The position numbers and the translations under genes were made by a program. From assembly GCA_032718475.1 (NCBI GenBank), contig JAUCBJ010001451.1:1-64000 (forward strand): 64,000 nt of DNA. Reading direction: 5' to 3'. Positions 10,556-21,950 of the stretch are shown piece after piece. This stretch comes from Nemertoderma westbladi. Its lineage: Eukaryota > Xenacoelomorpha > Nemertodermatida > Nemertodermatidae. Numbering within the stretch: position 1 is the first letter of the stretch; the number at the start of each line of letters is the position of its first letter. Below the pieces are notes generated by a model. That model was not told the origin of the DNA, ran no database searches, and saw only the letters and a program-made list of their open reading frames with translations.

Positions 10556-12471
10556 TATTAATGTAATTTATGTGTCAACTTGCAGTAACGTGATACACGG
10601 TCGTCAATCAGGATGTATGGCAGTATGGCAATAATCTCTGATCTCCACGGTACAATACGGTACATCAACATGCAGACCTGTCTGCTGTCAGACAACAGGT
10701 TTTACTGCATACTGCAGTACTGTATAAATATCAAACATCGCGTTCTGATTATACTAAAGTCCCTTTACTCGTCATAAATATTATGCCCTAATAAATTTGA
10801 GTATGCTAACGCCACGAAAGGCATCGTTCCATTAGATTAACTCGTTCTGATTTATATATTTATTGAGTAAGAGTAACCTAAACAATAACAGCCATCATCG
10901 CGGGGATTATAGTCTACCAGAAACCCTGACCCCCCTCTGCCCCTCTTTATCTGTTTATCAACCATACATCCATGGGACTTGAACAGTACTTCAGCATTGA
11001 AATGTTTTGGACGTTTTGTTTTGAAAGTAAAAATATAGAAGTCTGGAAGTTTTGTTTGTTTTAATTTTTCAGGCAGTCACATTCCACCAACCAGCAACAG
11101 TCCCATCCCTTCCCACTATCCCGCGGACCACCACGCTGTTTCATTATAAAGTATTCCCATCTCGATGATGGGAATTAATCAGTAATCCGATGGGATTCAA
11201 ATCCCATCTCGAAGTAACAGCAAAACAATAACACGAAAGTCAATAGCTTTACAGTTATATTTGATTGCATTGAAAGTTAATAGAAATAAGAAGTTAAATT
11301 GCATATCCATTAAAATATCATGAAATTGATACGGCAGTTTAGTAGATTAAAACGGCCACAGCAAGATTTATAAAATGAAAAATAAGTAAAATCAGCACAG
11401 CACACAATATTATCAATATAGACTCTGAAGACAACTTAATAAACAAATACTATAAAAAAATATCTACTAACAATCAATACATGATATATATAATATATAT
11501 AATATATATACATCAGCGACTACCATCGCCACTCTGGTTCAATCAGTCAGTCCGGTATCATTGTTAGCGTTTTGTTGAATTACCCACTCATCCTCAGACC
11601 CTCATGGACACCGAAGACGAGCTCTAACCCTAACCGTTAGTCGATTCCTCCTTGACTGGAAACATCAGGTTCGGGCCGTTCGGCCCATACAAAGTCATTA
11701 GCCTCCATGCCTGAACCCGCAGGATCATAAGATCTACAGTATGTATCGGTATATCGTTCAGTCGTTTTTTCCTTTGTCAGTACTGTAGTATTGATAGGCT
11801 CCGTCTCGTGGGTATTCAGGGGACCCCCATTCGACGTATTCGCATCTCCTCCTGGTTGTTCGGGTACCACCGCCCGCCATATGCGCATCTCTTCGTGGTT
11901 GTTCCGGGTACCACCCCCGTTCGCCGCATTCGCATCTCATCGAGGAAGTTCGGGTCCGGGTACCCCGTGTAGGCCTATTCATTCATCATTGTTGTTTTTA
12001 AAGACCTACCTACACCTACCTACATTCACCCTACACGTGCATCTACATGTAGGCTACACATACCTACATGTAGCCTCTATGTAGGCTATACCTCTACGCA
12101 AAAGATATACCCGTAATATAGTGTCATTTTCTGATGACACGGACCCCCCCCCCCCCCCAAATTTTTCTACAAATCTTTATCATATTGCATGAAATTTGAA
12201 ACTCCACGAGTTCAACTCGCCGTGGTTGTTACCATGAAGCCGGAATTTTCGATTTCGCCTTTAACTTTTATTTATAAGCGTTTTTAAAAAGTGTCTTTTG
12301 CGAAATCGCACCTTCTGTATCATTGCCATTCTTCACTTTAGTCGTAATTTTTTCACATCAATAGAAAGCTTGCGTTGCAAGGATTCCAAATATGTAACAA
12401 TATCTGAATTTCATTGAGAAACAGCTGAGAAATAGGCGTTCAAAGATTGCAAGAATTATTGTTCGCTGCAA
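10556..12471. other. Intronic DNA with small tandem repeats and a poly(C) tract
   Basis: Contains an (ATATATAAT) run at 11485-11512. About three ~57-bp units lie at 11835-11965 (GCATCTC...GGTTGTTC...GGGTACC). A TACATGTAGGC-type microsatellite lies at 12000-12085, and a 15-base C tract at 12144-12158. I see no gene; the short ORFs here translate the repeats. Confidence 0.4.
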
Positions 12472-12636
12472 GCCATTTATTCTATTTAATAAATACACAA
12501 AATTCTAGAACGTTTATTTATTTTATGAGTTGGTAGGCAACAGCGGTATGCCTATACAATATCTATATTGCGTAGCTAATCATACATAAACAAATTGTTC
12601 CAGAATATTGTGTATTTATTAAATAGAATAAATGGC
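12472..12636. repeat. Palindromic foldback element
   Basis: GCCATTTATTCTATTTAATA at the left end is the exact reverse complement of TATTAAATAGAATAAATGGC at the right end. The arms extend about 40 bases with few mismatches around a centre of about 80 bases. It is probably a small nonautonomous foldback/MITE. No clear target duplication was found. Confidence 0.65.
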
Positions 12637-13217
12637 CTGCAGTGATGTATACAGTGATGTACATACGTACATCTGTAGGCCACGTAATTGTAAGGGATTC
12701 AATTCCCGTACATTTAGTCGAGTCAATCTAGCAAAAAACCCATAAGTATTTCGCAATCAATCCGAACCACATATTTTGGATTCAATATTACCTTATTAAT
12801 GAACAAAAAAAAGTCTATAAAATTTTATTTTGCGGATCATATGTTTATTCAAGGAAATTCTGCGTAAATTTGCATAACACAAGCCAAACAAAAGGAACAG
12901 TAGGGAAAAGTAAGTAGCAAATTGGTGATGTTCCAGAATAATTTAATTAATTTCACAATAAGCTGTGATTCAATTGGATATTAGTAATATTTACACTGGC
13001 GTGTTACACATTAATTGCTATATCTCGTAAACTAGAAGTCGCATCAAATTTTTAAATATATCAAAAACTTCACGATATATTAAGGTAACTTTTGTAAAAA
13101 AATTGTTCAATTCCACTGCAAGGAAATTTCATAATTTCCATTAATGTTAGTGAAGATTTTTCACATAATTAAATTGTGATTGCTCTATTGATTTTAGGTG
13201 TAATTTATTTATTTGTT
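12637..13217. other. A/T-rich intronic DNA with a TGTAAG...TACA word
   Basis: Bases 12689-12712 (TGTAAGGGATTCAATTCC, ending CGTACA) nearly repeat 27830-27854 at the right end of BEL-A. Otherwise no feature is recognised. Confidence 0.35.
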
Positions 13218-13568
13218 TTAGTTTAGAAACCACAATAGTTTATCATATAACAAATAACTTTTTTGGGGATAAGAGTTTTTGAGGTCGATAAATCCGATGG
13301 GCGAGGTTACATCCACCTGTTTAGTAGAGAAGTTGTGTAAATAAGCTCCCTGTATTGTACCAGCAAAATTGGTATTAAAAATGGTGAAATTAATAGACAA
13401 TTTTCCGTTGCTGTGGAAACTAAATTGGTAACTATATAGAAGTATATAGTCATTAGAGTAAAGTTTGTCTGTTCCAAATTTGGATAAAATCCCACCAATA
13501 GACCCCTTGTTGCTATGTAAAATCCATGTTGCTAAGGAAAGAAACAGGAAATTTAAGGTGATTCGCAT
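13218..13568 (-). CDS. Hypothetical 116-residue protein with signal-like N-terminus
   Basis: The frame opens with MRITLNFLFLSLATWI, which looks like a signal peptide: a basic residue followed by a hydrophobic stretch. The rest is rich in aromatic residues, Ser and Asn and has possible N-glycosylation sites (NFT, NFS). It has no recognised family and no clear splice sites, and it sits in repeat-rich intron DNA. It could be a real small gene, one exon, or chance. Confidence 0.22.
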   Translation of the reverse strand: MRITLNFLFLSLATWILHSNKGSIGGILSKFGTDKLYSNDYILLYSYQFSFHSNGKLSINFTIFNTNFAGTIQGAYLHNFSTKQVDVTSPIGFIDLKNSYPQKSYLLYDKLLWFLN

Positions 13569-13744
13569 AATATATTTTTATAGACTTTTTTGGAGGTATT
13601 AAAAAGGTAAAGTAGAATAAAAAAAATTGGTTTGGATGAATTGCGAATTTGTTATGGGTTGACACCCTTTTTCGGCTAGATTGACTCGCCTATTAACCCT
13701 TTAGGTACTGAATATTCCCAAATAACATATAGTAATGCGCTGAA

Positions 13745-14812
13745 AATTTTTACAAATTAGAGCTGCCTTTGTCTGTTTGTCAGTTTGTCTGTTAAAAACT
13801 AAGTAAGCGTATCGTCATCCTGACATTATCGCTTTGGGGGTTCTAAAGATCGGTGATTCCATTTCTGATGTCAGTTTTTCCGTTTATCGAAATATACACT
13901 GTCTGTTTGTCTGTTTGTCCGTCTTTCTGTCAGTTTGTCTGTCAAAAATTAAGAAAGCATACGATCAACCGGAAATTTTGGCTATGGGGGTTTTCTTGGA
14001 CGGTGGTTTCGTTTCTGATGTCAGTTTGTATGTTTAACGAAATATACACTGTCTGTTTGTCTGTTTATCCGTCTTTCTGTCAGTTTGTCTGTCAAAAATT
14101 AAGAAAGCATACGATCAACCGGAAATTTTGGCTATGGGGGTTTTCTTGGACGGTGGTTTCATTTCTGATGTCAGTTTGTATGTTTAACGAAATCTACACT
14201 GTCTGTTTGTCTGTTTGTCCGTCTTTGTCAGTTTGTCTGTCAAAAATTAAGAAAGCATACGATCAACCGGAAATTTTGGCTATGGGGGTTTTCTTGGACG
14301 GTGGTTTCGTTTCTGATGTCAGTTTGTATGTTTAACGAAATATACACTGTCTGTTTGTCCGTCTTTCTGTCAGTTTGTCTGTCAAAAATTAAGAAAGCAT
14401 ACGATCAACCGGAAATTTTGGCTGTGGGGGTTTTCTTGGACGGTGGTTTCATTTCTGATGTCAGTTTGTATGTTTAACGAAATCTACACTGTCTGTTTGT
14501 CTGTTTGTCCGTCTTTGTCAGTTTTTTCTGTCAAAAATTAAGAAAGCATACGATGAACCGGAAATTTTGGCTATGGGGTTTTCTTGGACGGTGATTTCAT
14601 TTCTGATGTCAATTTTTACGTTTAACGAAATCTATACTGTCTGTTTGTCCGTCTGTCTGTCAGTTCGTCTGTCAAAAACTAAGAAAGCATACGATCAACC
14701 GGAAATTTTGGCTATGGGGGTTTTCTTGGACGGTGATTTCATTTCTGATGTCAGTTTTTACGTTTAACAAAATCTACACTGTCTGTTTGTCTGTCAGTTT
14801 GTCTGTCAAAAA
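13745..14812 (+). repeat. Minisatellite, ~140-150 bp unit, about seven copies
   Basis: Each unit holds GAAAGCATACGATCAACC, then GGAAATTTTGGCTATGGGGG, a TTTCTGATGTCAGTTT word and a CTGT-rich stretch (GTCTGTTTGTCCGTCTTT). The word AGCATACGAT recurs about every 139-150 bases from 13957 to 14687. Reading frames of up to 160 residues run through it only because the unit lacks stops in some frames. Confidence 0.85.
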
Positions 14813-15787
14813 CACTAAAGTGAAGTTATAGGCCTAGCCTAATTACTGGTAACTGACCTTGGCCTATGGCAATAAATGTCCAAAATCCCGCTAAATTTAA
14901 TAAATTATATTTGAGCATGTACTGTATATGGTTGAGCATGACCAACTAACCGTAACCAGATCCTATTTTGAAAAAAAATGAAATTTTTGTCAATAATCAA
15001 AACACTAAACCAATACATAGGCCTACAATAGGCCTAAACTGACTACCGCTACCGGTACCAGATGACAGACTGGAGTTATAGTTCATATCCGTACCTGTGG
15101 TATTTTCGTATTGCAAAAATAAGACTATAAGTATGAAATACCCTATGTTATTGAGATATTGTTTATTGTTTTGGTTAGAAAAGCCCACCACTGTAACCTG
15201 CTCCTTTCCGTTAATTAAGTAATGGAGATTAGTTTATTGTTTTGGTTAGAAAACACCACCACTGTAACCTGCTTCTTTTGCCACAGGTACGCATATGAAT
15301 GATAACCCAGACTGGCAGGTGTAGAATGTTGGGGCTGAAACAGGATAGAGCCCTATAAATTTCCAAAGTTCCAAAAACTATACCTTTATACTATGACATG
15401 TTACTGTACCTACCGTACCGGTATGGTAAGAGTCACATATCTGCTAGTCAGGTGCAGTAAACTGGTACCGGTATCTAAAAAGATGTCCCTTGATGCACTA
15501 ATAATATAGCAGAGTGCTTAGAAATGCACTAAAGCTGAATAGAATAGCATAGGGTAACATTTAAAAGCATGGATCACCTGTATGATACATAGCGCTCTAG
15601 CAGACCATTGCTTATGTATCACATGGGTGATCCATAGTACCTAAAGGGTTAAGGGAGATGGTGTAAATACAGTACTGTATAAACAAACATTTACACGTAA
15701 TATACTTAGATGGAACGGGTACTACTATGTTATGGGTACCCACTTTTTAAACAAATTTATTCATATGAAAATTGCTTTTATCATGAG
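14813..15787. other. Intronic DNA with two copies of the dispersed minisatellite core
   Basis: Bases 15163-15275 hold two ~68-bp units of the TTATTGTTTTGGTTAGAAAA / CTGTAACCTGCT family seen at 28.3 and 32.5-33.8 kb. ACCGGTAC and TAGGCCTA words cluster here. No gene is seen. Confidence 0.45.
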
Positions 15788-16047
15788 GTTTTTTGTTCTA
15801 GAACAAGTATTTAACCTTCTGCCAGTACGATGGTAGCTAGTAATTTTGATTTTGTGTTATAGCTAGTACTTTTTATTACCTATTGAAAAAAATTATAATG
15901 GAAAAATTGAAAAAAAATTTGACCAACTATTTTCTTGTAAAAATATATTTTATTTTGAAGTTTTTTATCTAGAACAAATATTTGACCTTCTGACAGTAAG
16001 ATGGAGCTAGTACTATTAATTTTGTGTTAGCTAGTACTATTTATTAC
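15788..16047. repeat. Imperfect tandem duplication, ~175 bp
   Basis: TCTAGAACAAGTATTTAACC at 15797 and TCTAGAACAAATATTTGACC at about 15969 start two similar copies. Each continues through AGTA(C/A)GATGG, GTGTTA and AGCTAGTACT to TTATTACCT. No coding content. Confidence 0.6.
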
Positions 16048-16743
16048 CTTTTTCGGATAGATTGACTCGCCTAATTACCCACCCGAAAATGGGACCAGTG
16101 GCATTTTACCAATATAGGGGGCGATACGAGATTACCAATAATTAATCTCGCCTCATAACCAACTCGGGGGGGGGGGGGGGGACACAGGCCCTAAAGCCAC
16201 CTGGGGTCAAACCACCTGGGAGGGAGAACACAGCAGCAGGGGGTAACACCTACAGGGAGTGCCAAAGTGACAATTAGTATATAAGCCAATAGCGAGCAGG
16301 GGAGCACGTGGGGAAAGATAGGAAAGCATCCATTGGGTAGCGAAGGCCAAAGTAGAGTAGAGGTGAAACCAATATGTATGTGTATCAATCATATAGTTAT
16401 CCTGATTACTGGTTTACCGGTCAGTTCATTAATCACACAGTTGCAGACCGGCAACAGTTTCAACCATCATTTTATACACTGCTGTTATAATTCTGTATTG
16501 CAATTTCTACTATTATTTGTTATACATACTGTGCTATTATCATTGGAACATTAACAACGTGAAACACAAACTCTGTTATTTTCCCGACGGCCTTGGGCCA
16601 CAGATATCAGTTCAGCAGCCCAGCAGCAAAGTGACGCGTACAACCTAACCCGGTCGGGGATCCTTGAACTCGATCCCGTCACAGTTGAAACTATCCACCT
16701 TACAACTAAAACTGTGACCGCAACACAACCAGAAAGCCCAAAG

Positions 16744-17151
16744 ATGAGCGGACTAACACCCCGAGAGTCGGAGGGAGAAAGAACGCCGCCGCGGACCCCG
16801 GACGACACCAACCAAACGATCCGAGAGGCCGCGATGAGACGGTACCGGCCAGCCACCCCGGATTCGCCAACAAGGGACGATCCGAAGACCCAAGCGGAGG
16901 GCGGCCGACAACAAGGAGGGAAAGACAACGACGAGTCGACGCGAGATGACGACGGCGGTCGGAGTACCGAAGTCGCCAGCCATCCACAGGCCGAGGGCGA
17001 TGGACGGCCCACCGGAACGGCGACGGTGGGGCCGCCGGTACAACGCCGGACGAGGAGGGAAGGTAGAGTCAACGAGGAGGACGTCGGGACGAGTGATCGC
17101 CTGCGACGGGCATACAACGCCACAAAGAAGCTACTAAAAGAGGCTAAGTAG
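16744..17151 (+). pseudogene. BEL-A: charged N-terminal Gag segment
   Basis: The frame from ATG at 16744 is hydrophilic and low in complexity, rich in Arg, Asp, Glu, Thr and Pro (for example RTPDDTNQTI). It ends at TAG 17149-17151. Such disordered N-terminal Gag regions are common in BEL elements, but no domain is recognised. The following BEL-A frame starts in another phase, implying decay or a frameshift. The segment is much more G/C-rich than the surrounding intron. Confidence 0.4.
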
Positions 17152-17191
17152 GTGAGAAAGGTAGACCAGCCTAAACTATACCAGAGGCTAG

Positions 17192-17492
17192 GTGAGTCGA
17201 ATAAACTACTTAGTCCGTTTTGGACAGGGAGAACTGGCGAGTGAGAGAGCGAGGGGGGTCGCCACAGAACTATTTGAATTGTGGCGGTCCGAGGTAATGG
17301 AACCAGATGTAGTGTACGTAGGGCCTTACTTAGTGGATGCTAGGGGAATTAAGTTAGTGGGATGGGCAGACCCGCATGATGGCAAATCTGAGGTTAACCC
17401 CGAGGATTCGGTGTCGTCGGTTAGTAGGAACCCCAGTAAACAGGGGAAAATTAGTAGGACAGAGAGGCAACGGGAGTCCGTCGCGACTGATA
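17192..17492 (+). pseudogene. BEL-A: Gag segment left of the LINE-A insertion
   Basis: An open frame (LVRFGQGELASERARG, FELWRSEVMEPDVVY) runs into the LINE at the duplicated target GACTGATA. The same frame continues directly on the far side at 21242. This shows that the LINE landed inside a reading frame and that this was part of one protein. The function of this domain is unknown. Confidence 0.5.
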
Positions 17493-17528
17493 CTACTAGG
17501 ATCGGCATGCTGCATTGCAGCTGCATTT

Positions 17529-20426
17529 TTAAGAATGCTGTGCCGGCTTGTCAACAAAATTGCACCGCCACAACTCCCTATCACCCATGACATTTGCTAG
17601 ATCATCCGCATCTTTAAGGCCAGTGTCCTTTAAGATGCGTCTCAAGAAAGTCATGGGCTGTCCACCATGCTTATTCACTCCATGAGGCTGCCAAAGTACA
17701 AGATTATGCACTGGCTGGTCCTCACGGCGAAAGCAATGTCCTGCAAAGCGGAGGCGATTTTGTTCTAGTGTCAAGCTTGGGGGAACCAATGAGACACCTC
17801 CAATGTTATATAGTGTCTGGTTGGAGATGTGTGCATTGTACTTGACACAATGTACCCGGCGTAGCATTCTTGTGAATGTGCCATCCAGAGATTTGGTGTC
17901 CTCAGCAGTTAGAGCCCAGCATGGACTCCTGTAGAGGAGTACTGGAACTACTGCTGCTCTAAATAATCGGACCTTAAGTTTCCGATTAATTCTAGGTGAC
18001 TTCCAAATCCTGGAAAGCCTATTCAAGGCTGCCCATGCCTTTCCCTTACGTATTCGAAGGTCCTCACCTGACTTCCGGATCCATGATCCCAGGTAACAGA
18101 AGTCGTCCACATGCTCAAGCATACCATCCTTTGAGCTTATGCTCATCCGATCAGAGACTTGCTGAGGACTTTCAAAGTTAACTGTCAGAATTTTGGTCTT
18201 TCTGGAGTTAATAAAAAGACCAACACTAGAAGCAGCATGTTCTAATGAGCTGAGGAGCCGCTGGGCTCCCTCTAATGATTCTGAGAGTACTCCTAAGTCA
18301 TCAGCAAAGTCTAGATCAGTTAGGTACTTGGCAGGATTTCCTCGACTTCTGGAGCCAGTAGGTGGAGTTATCATCACCCCATCATCATTATGATGATCTA
18401 AGGACATGCGTAGAACATAGTCAACCACAGTAATGAACAAGAATGGTGCAAGTGTGTCTCCTTGGAGGACGCCCCATAACACTTCAAATGGTTCTTTGTC
18501 ACCGTCAACAGTAGACACAAATGTTGTCGAACCATCGTATACTGATCTGATTGCTGAAATAATTTCATCAGGAATCCCATATAATGAAAGTATGCTGAAC
18601 ATACGTGAGCGAGAGACTGAATCAAAGGCCTTGAAGAAGTCAACAAAGATAACAGCCAGATGCCTGTCTTTCTTTTTTGATAACTCTTCAATTATCCTTC
18701 TAAGTGCCAAAATGGGCTCCATGGTCCCACGACCTTTACGGAACCCATTCTGATTTCCACGTAGCAGTCTCTCAATGGGATCCCTGATGCGATTTAATAG
18801 AATTCTATTGTATAGTTTTGCAGCAATCGAGATCAATGAGATTCCCCGAAAAGAACCATAGAGTGTTAGGTTGCCCTTCTTGGGAACTGGCACCAACTTA
18901 TTTGTTTTCATTTCTTGTGGGACTCTTGTTGTACGGTACATGTCTACTATGATGGGATAGATGAGCTTTAAACACTCAGGTATTTTAAAGACCTCAGGGG
19001 GAACACCATCTACTCCACTGGCGCGATTGGTCTTAATGCTCTTTGCAGCAGCCTTCACTTCTGCAAAGGAGATATCGCCAATGGGAATATCTGGGAGTAC
19101 AGACTCAGACACTTTTACTTCTATAAAGTTATCAGGCAATACCCTGTCATTATTGAGGAGCTTTTCAAAGTGGGCTTTCCAACCATTGAGGCGATCGGCT
19201 AGTGATTCAGCCTTAACCTTGGTGGTTGGTTGGCTTTTCCGCCCAGTAAGCAGATTGATCGATTTCCATGCCTGGGATGATTGCCTGCTGTCGTCAGCAT
19301 CATTGATGGCATCAACCTGTTGGTTTATTAGCTCCTGTAGATTAACAGAGTACTGCCTGTTCAGGGACCTAGATGCAGCTTTAACTGCATTCTTGGCCGC
19401 TGTTGTCTGTTTGAGTCGGGACTCTTTCTGCGCCTTATGAAGGTCATTTCGGCACTTCTGAATTTTGTTGTCAGTCCAGGGGGCCCTTTTCCTGTTTCGA
19501 GGGTATACAGGAAATGTTTCTGCAGCTGCTAACTTAACTGCTTCTGTAAAGGCAGTATAGCCCTCACAGTGATCTGCCGCCTCAGAGGCAAGAGCCTCAT
19601 ACCTGTTGCTCAGCTGTAGTGTGAAGCTGGATCTCACACTTGGCTGTTGCAACAGAGAGGACCAGTCATGCCGTGGCAAGGCAGATTTCGTTGTTCTGCT
19701 AGCACGCAGACTAAGTCTTACCTTGGCCACAATAAGGCGGTGATAACTGGAGAAGGGTCGAAGTGTAAATGCATTACAGTCTTGTATAGAGCTCCTGTAT
19801 TTCCTACGAAACAGAATATGGTCTATCTGGGACTTGTGACCACTGGGTCCACTATGAGTCCATAGCTTTCCAGTTTGCTTCTTGAACTGGGTTCCAGCCG
19901 AAAACAATCCATTTCCAGAGATAAAATCCTGAAGATGGACAGAATTTCGGTTAACACTATTGCTATAGACCCAGGGTGATGTAGGTGATTGATGCAGACT
20001 TGCATTAAAGTCTCCCAGGAATGTTAAGAATGCATGCTGATCCACTCCATCAGTTGCTGCTTGTAGATTGTGGTAGAAATTTTCCACCTCCTCTACAGGG
20101 GCAACACTAGTTGGAGAGTAGCACACAATCAGAACCACCTTAGGAAACTTCTTAGCCAGTCTTCCAGAACATGAGAAGTGGCAACGGATGATGCGGTTAG
20201 AGATTTGGTCTATTTTGTCCAATGCTGCATGTGCAGTTGGATTCATCAATAGACCAATTCCACCATTGCCACTATCATCTGCTGACGCGAGGGCGAGTCG
20301 CCAACCGCCCCTCATGTCCTTAATCAGAACCTCATCAGTCTGTCCAGTCTGCATTCGGTGCTCTTGAACACCCACTGCGCTAAGAGAAAGCTTATCTGCC
20401 AAGGCAGTCAGCTCACCTTGTCGCAT
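17529..20426 (-). CDS. LINE-A ORF2: endonuclease and reverse transcriptase
   Basis: The 965-residue frame encodes an APE-type endonuclease followed by a reverse transcriptase, which together nick target DNA and copy the element RNA. Endonuclease motifs: QEHR at about 21, GDFNAS at about 141, QIDHIL near 200. The usual SDH motif reads SYH, so the Asp is replaced and nicking may be impaired. RT motifs: NGFRKGRGT, VDFFKAFDS near 598, LQGD, and the catalytic FADD near 705. The C-terminal domain has RLRFAGHCFR and LWQPHG. The endonuclease N-terminus (LASVNT) lies in a different frame just upstream near 20440, so there is a frameshift and Met1 here is probably not the native start. The long open frame suggests a young copy. 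Confidence 0.88.
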   Translation of the reverse strand: MRQGELTALADKLSLSAVGVQEHRMQTGQTDEVLIKDMRGGWRLALASADDSGNGGIGLLMNPTAHAALDKIDQISNRIIRCHFSCSGRLAKKFPKVVLIVCYSPTSVAPVEEVENFYHNLQAATDGVDQHAFLTFLGDFNASLHQSPTSPWVYSNSVNRNSVHLQDFISGNGLFSAGTQFKKQTGKLWTHSGPSGHKSQIDHILFRRKYRSSIQDCNAFTLRPFSSYHRLIVAKVRLSLRASRTTKSALPRHDWSSLLQQPSVRSSFTLQLSNRYEALASEAADHCEGYTAFTEAVKLAAAETFPVYPRNRKRAPWTDNKIQKCRNDLHKAQKESRLKQTTAAKNAVKAASRSLNRQYSVNLQELINQQVDAINDADDSRQSSQAWKSINLLTGRKSQPTTKVKAESLADRLNGWKAHFEKLLNNDRVLPDNFIEVKVSESVLPDIPIGDISFAEVKAAAKSIKTNRASGVDGVPPEVFKIPECLKLIYPIIVDMYRTTRVPQEMKTNKLVPVPKKGNLTLYGSFRGISLISIAAKLYNRILLNRIRDPIERLLRGNQNGFRKGRGTMEPILALRRIIEELSKKKDRHLAVIFVDFFKAFDSVSRSRMFSILSLYGIPDEIISAIRSVYDGSTTFVSTVDGDKEPFEVLWGVLQGDTLAPFLFITVVDYVLRMSLDHHNDDGVMITPPTGSRSRGNPAKYLTDLDFADDLGVLSESLEGAQRLLSSLEHAASSVGLFINSRKTKILTVNFESPQQVSDRMSISSKDGMLEHVDDFCYLGSWIRKSGEDLRIRKGKAWAALNRLSRIWKSPRINRKLKVRLFRAAVVPVLLYRSPCWALTAEDTKSLDGTFTRMLRRVHCVKYNAHISNQTLYNIGGVSLVPPSLTLEQNRLRFAGHCFRREDQPVHNLVLWQPHGVNKHGGQPMTFLRRILKDTGLKDADDLANVMGDRELWRCNFVDKPAQHS

Positions 20427-21233
20427 TGGGGACCCGAGTGTAGGGTGTTTACTGAGGCTAGTCTAGTGACTTGCCTCAGATTCACCAATGGCTTTGTTAG
20501 TTGGGGTGGAACATGAGAGTAGCCTCCAACTCCAGAATCCCTCTCCCCATCACAATCTGGCCTCCCTGGTGACCCAGGGTTTGGGCCAGAAAGGTCATCA
20601 GGAAAGGGACTCAAAGAATTGTTGGCTGCTCTCTCTCCAGTAGGGGGTGAGACAGGCAGCCGGTCAGGAGTTAACTGACGCCTGTGAGGCCGATTGTGTC
20701 CGGTAATTCCACTGGCCTCTAGTGGCCAGACCTCCGCATTGCTAATGTATCCATAGTGGGGGTTGGGGGGTGCTTTTTTGCCGAGTCAGCTCTCGGGGTA
20801 AATACCACACCCTGGTTTGCCATTCCACAGGGTGGGTGTCGCAATGGAGTCAGATATGAGGCCCATCACCCATATCTACTCTGGCGTACATGACCCACCA
20901 TTGACTGTTGCAGCTCATCTGCTGGGTCATGCCCTGTACCCTTGCTGCCAGGTGCAGGTCGCAGTGAAGTGCCCTCAGAGTGGACATGAGAACACTCTAC
21001 TCCTGACCAGCCATTGGTAGATCACCATCTGCCTGGTCAGGCCATATACCCCTGCAGCCAAGTATATGGGTCCTTAATCCAGGACCAAGGTCCTTATCCC
21101 AGAACGAAGGGGGTCCTAGTTACAGGACCAGATTTGCCCTAGTAAGAGGGTCTATGCAGCTACAGGTGGCACCTCCTTTATGCTGCATGGAGGTGGCAAG
21201 TTTTCTTGATCAATGACCTAGAATACCTGACCT
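20427..21233 (-). other. LINE-A 5' region
   Basis: Reads upstream of ORF2 on the minus strand. The frame at 20408-20614 contains the displaced endonuclease start (RLASVNT). The region 20700-21170 is moderately G/C-rich and has short repeated words (CTGGTCAGGCCATATAC, TGGGTCATGCCCTGTACC). No ORF1 domain is visible. Confidence 0.5.
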
Positions 21234-21241
21234 GACTGATA

Positions 21242-21870
21242 AGTCCGTTACATCCTCCGCGAAAGCAAGAAGGGTGTTAGAGATAGATCTGGCGTGTCAA
21301 CTAGACATTGTGGCGCTGGATCAAAAGGAACTGGAAAGGCAGTTAGATGAGGGAACTGCGTTGTTAGAGGTAGAGAGAATTAGCGAGAAAGTGTAAAGAG
21401 AGGGACGAGATGGTGGCGAGAAACTATAGAGAACGAGGGGAGAGAGACATAAACGAGCGCAAAGAGCGAGAGAGGAAGGAAGAGAATGAGCGCAAAGAGT
21501 GAGAGACGAGGGAAGAGAACGAGCGCAAAGAGCGAGAGATGAGGGAAGAGAATGAGCGCAAAGGGTGAGAGACGAGGGAAGAGAACGAGCGCAAAGAGCG
21601 AGAGAGGAGGGAAGAGAACGAGTGCAAAGAGCGGGAAGCGAGGAGGGCTGAGAGGATTGAGAGAGAAGTGAATGAGCGCAGAGAGCAGGAGGCGAGAGAG
21701 GTGAATGAGCGTAGAGAGCGGGAGGCGAGGGAGGCGAGGGAGACAGAATTAGCCAACCAAAGTATGGGGGAGGATAGAGAGAGAGAGAGATCGGGCAAGC
21801 AGATATGGGATGATATGCATACCCGGCTGAGGGGCTTAATGCAGTATCAAGCGAAGCAAAAGCGCTGATT
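21242..21870 (+). pseudogene. BEL-A: Gag coiled-coil / charged repeat segment
   Basis: The frame resumes after LINE-A and encodes a helical charged segment (DIVALDQKELERQLDEG), ending at a TAA near 21396. After a frameshift, an Arg/Glu-rich tandem repeat follows (units such as REENERKERE and EVNERRERE), built from a ~30-60 base DNA repeat with some in-frame stops. It closes with GLMQYQAKQKR and a stop at 21866-21868. The repeats suggest a coiled coil and also slippage in the DNA. Confidence 0.5.
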
Positions 21871-21950
21871 AGAATTGGCAAAAATGGGATTGTCGGAGAG
21901 TTCGGCTGGTTCGGGTAGTATTTACGAGGAACCAGAGGTAATGGAGACCT

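Larger units (their letters stand above)
17493..21233 (-). mobile_element. LINE-A: near-full-length non-LTR retrotransposon (CR1/L2-like group)
   Basis: A 3.74 kb insertion on the minus strand within BEL-A. The 8-bp target GACTGATA is duplicated at 17485-17492 and 21234-21241. The 3' end of the LINE (left side) ends in TAGTAG, like the TAG-repeat tail of LINE-C. One ORF2-like frame fills 17529-20426. About 800 bases at the 5' end (20427-21233) hold untranslated sequence or an ORF1 remnant that I cannot recognise. A closely similar truncated copy lies at 1-270. Confidence 0.85.

Noticed and set aside
13834-14767. ORFs with repeated CLSVCPSFCQFVCQ-type peptides
   Set aside because: They are translations of the ~150-bp minisatellite; all frames show the same periodicity.
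18961-19440. 159-codon plus-strand ORF in LINE-A
   Set aside because: Antisense shadow of ORF2 between endonuclease and RT.
21321-21881. 186-codon minus-strand Ser/Leu-rich ORF
   Set aside because: Antisense of the Arg/Glu-rich Gag repeats.
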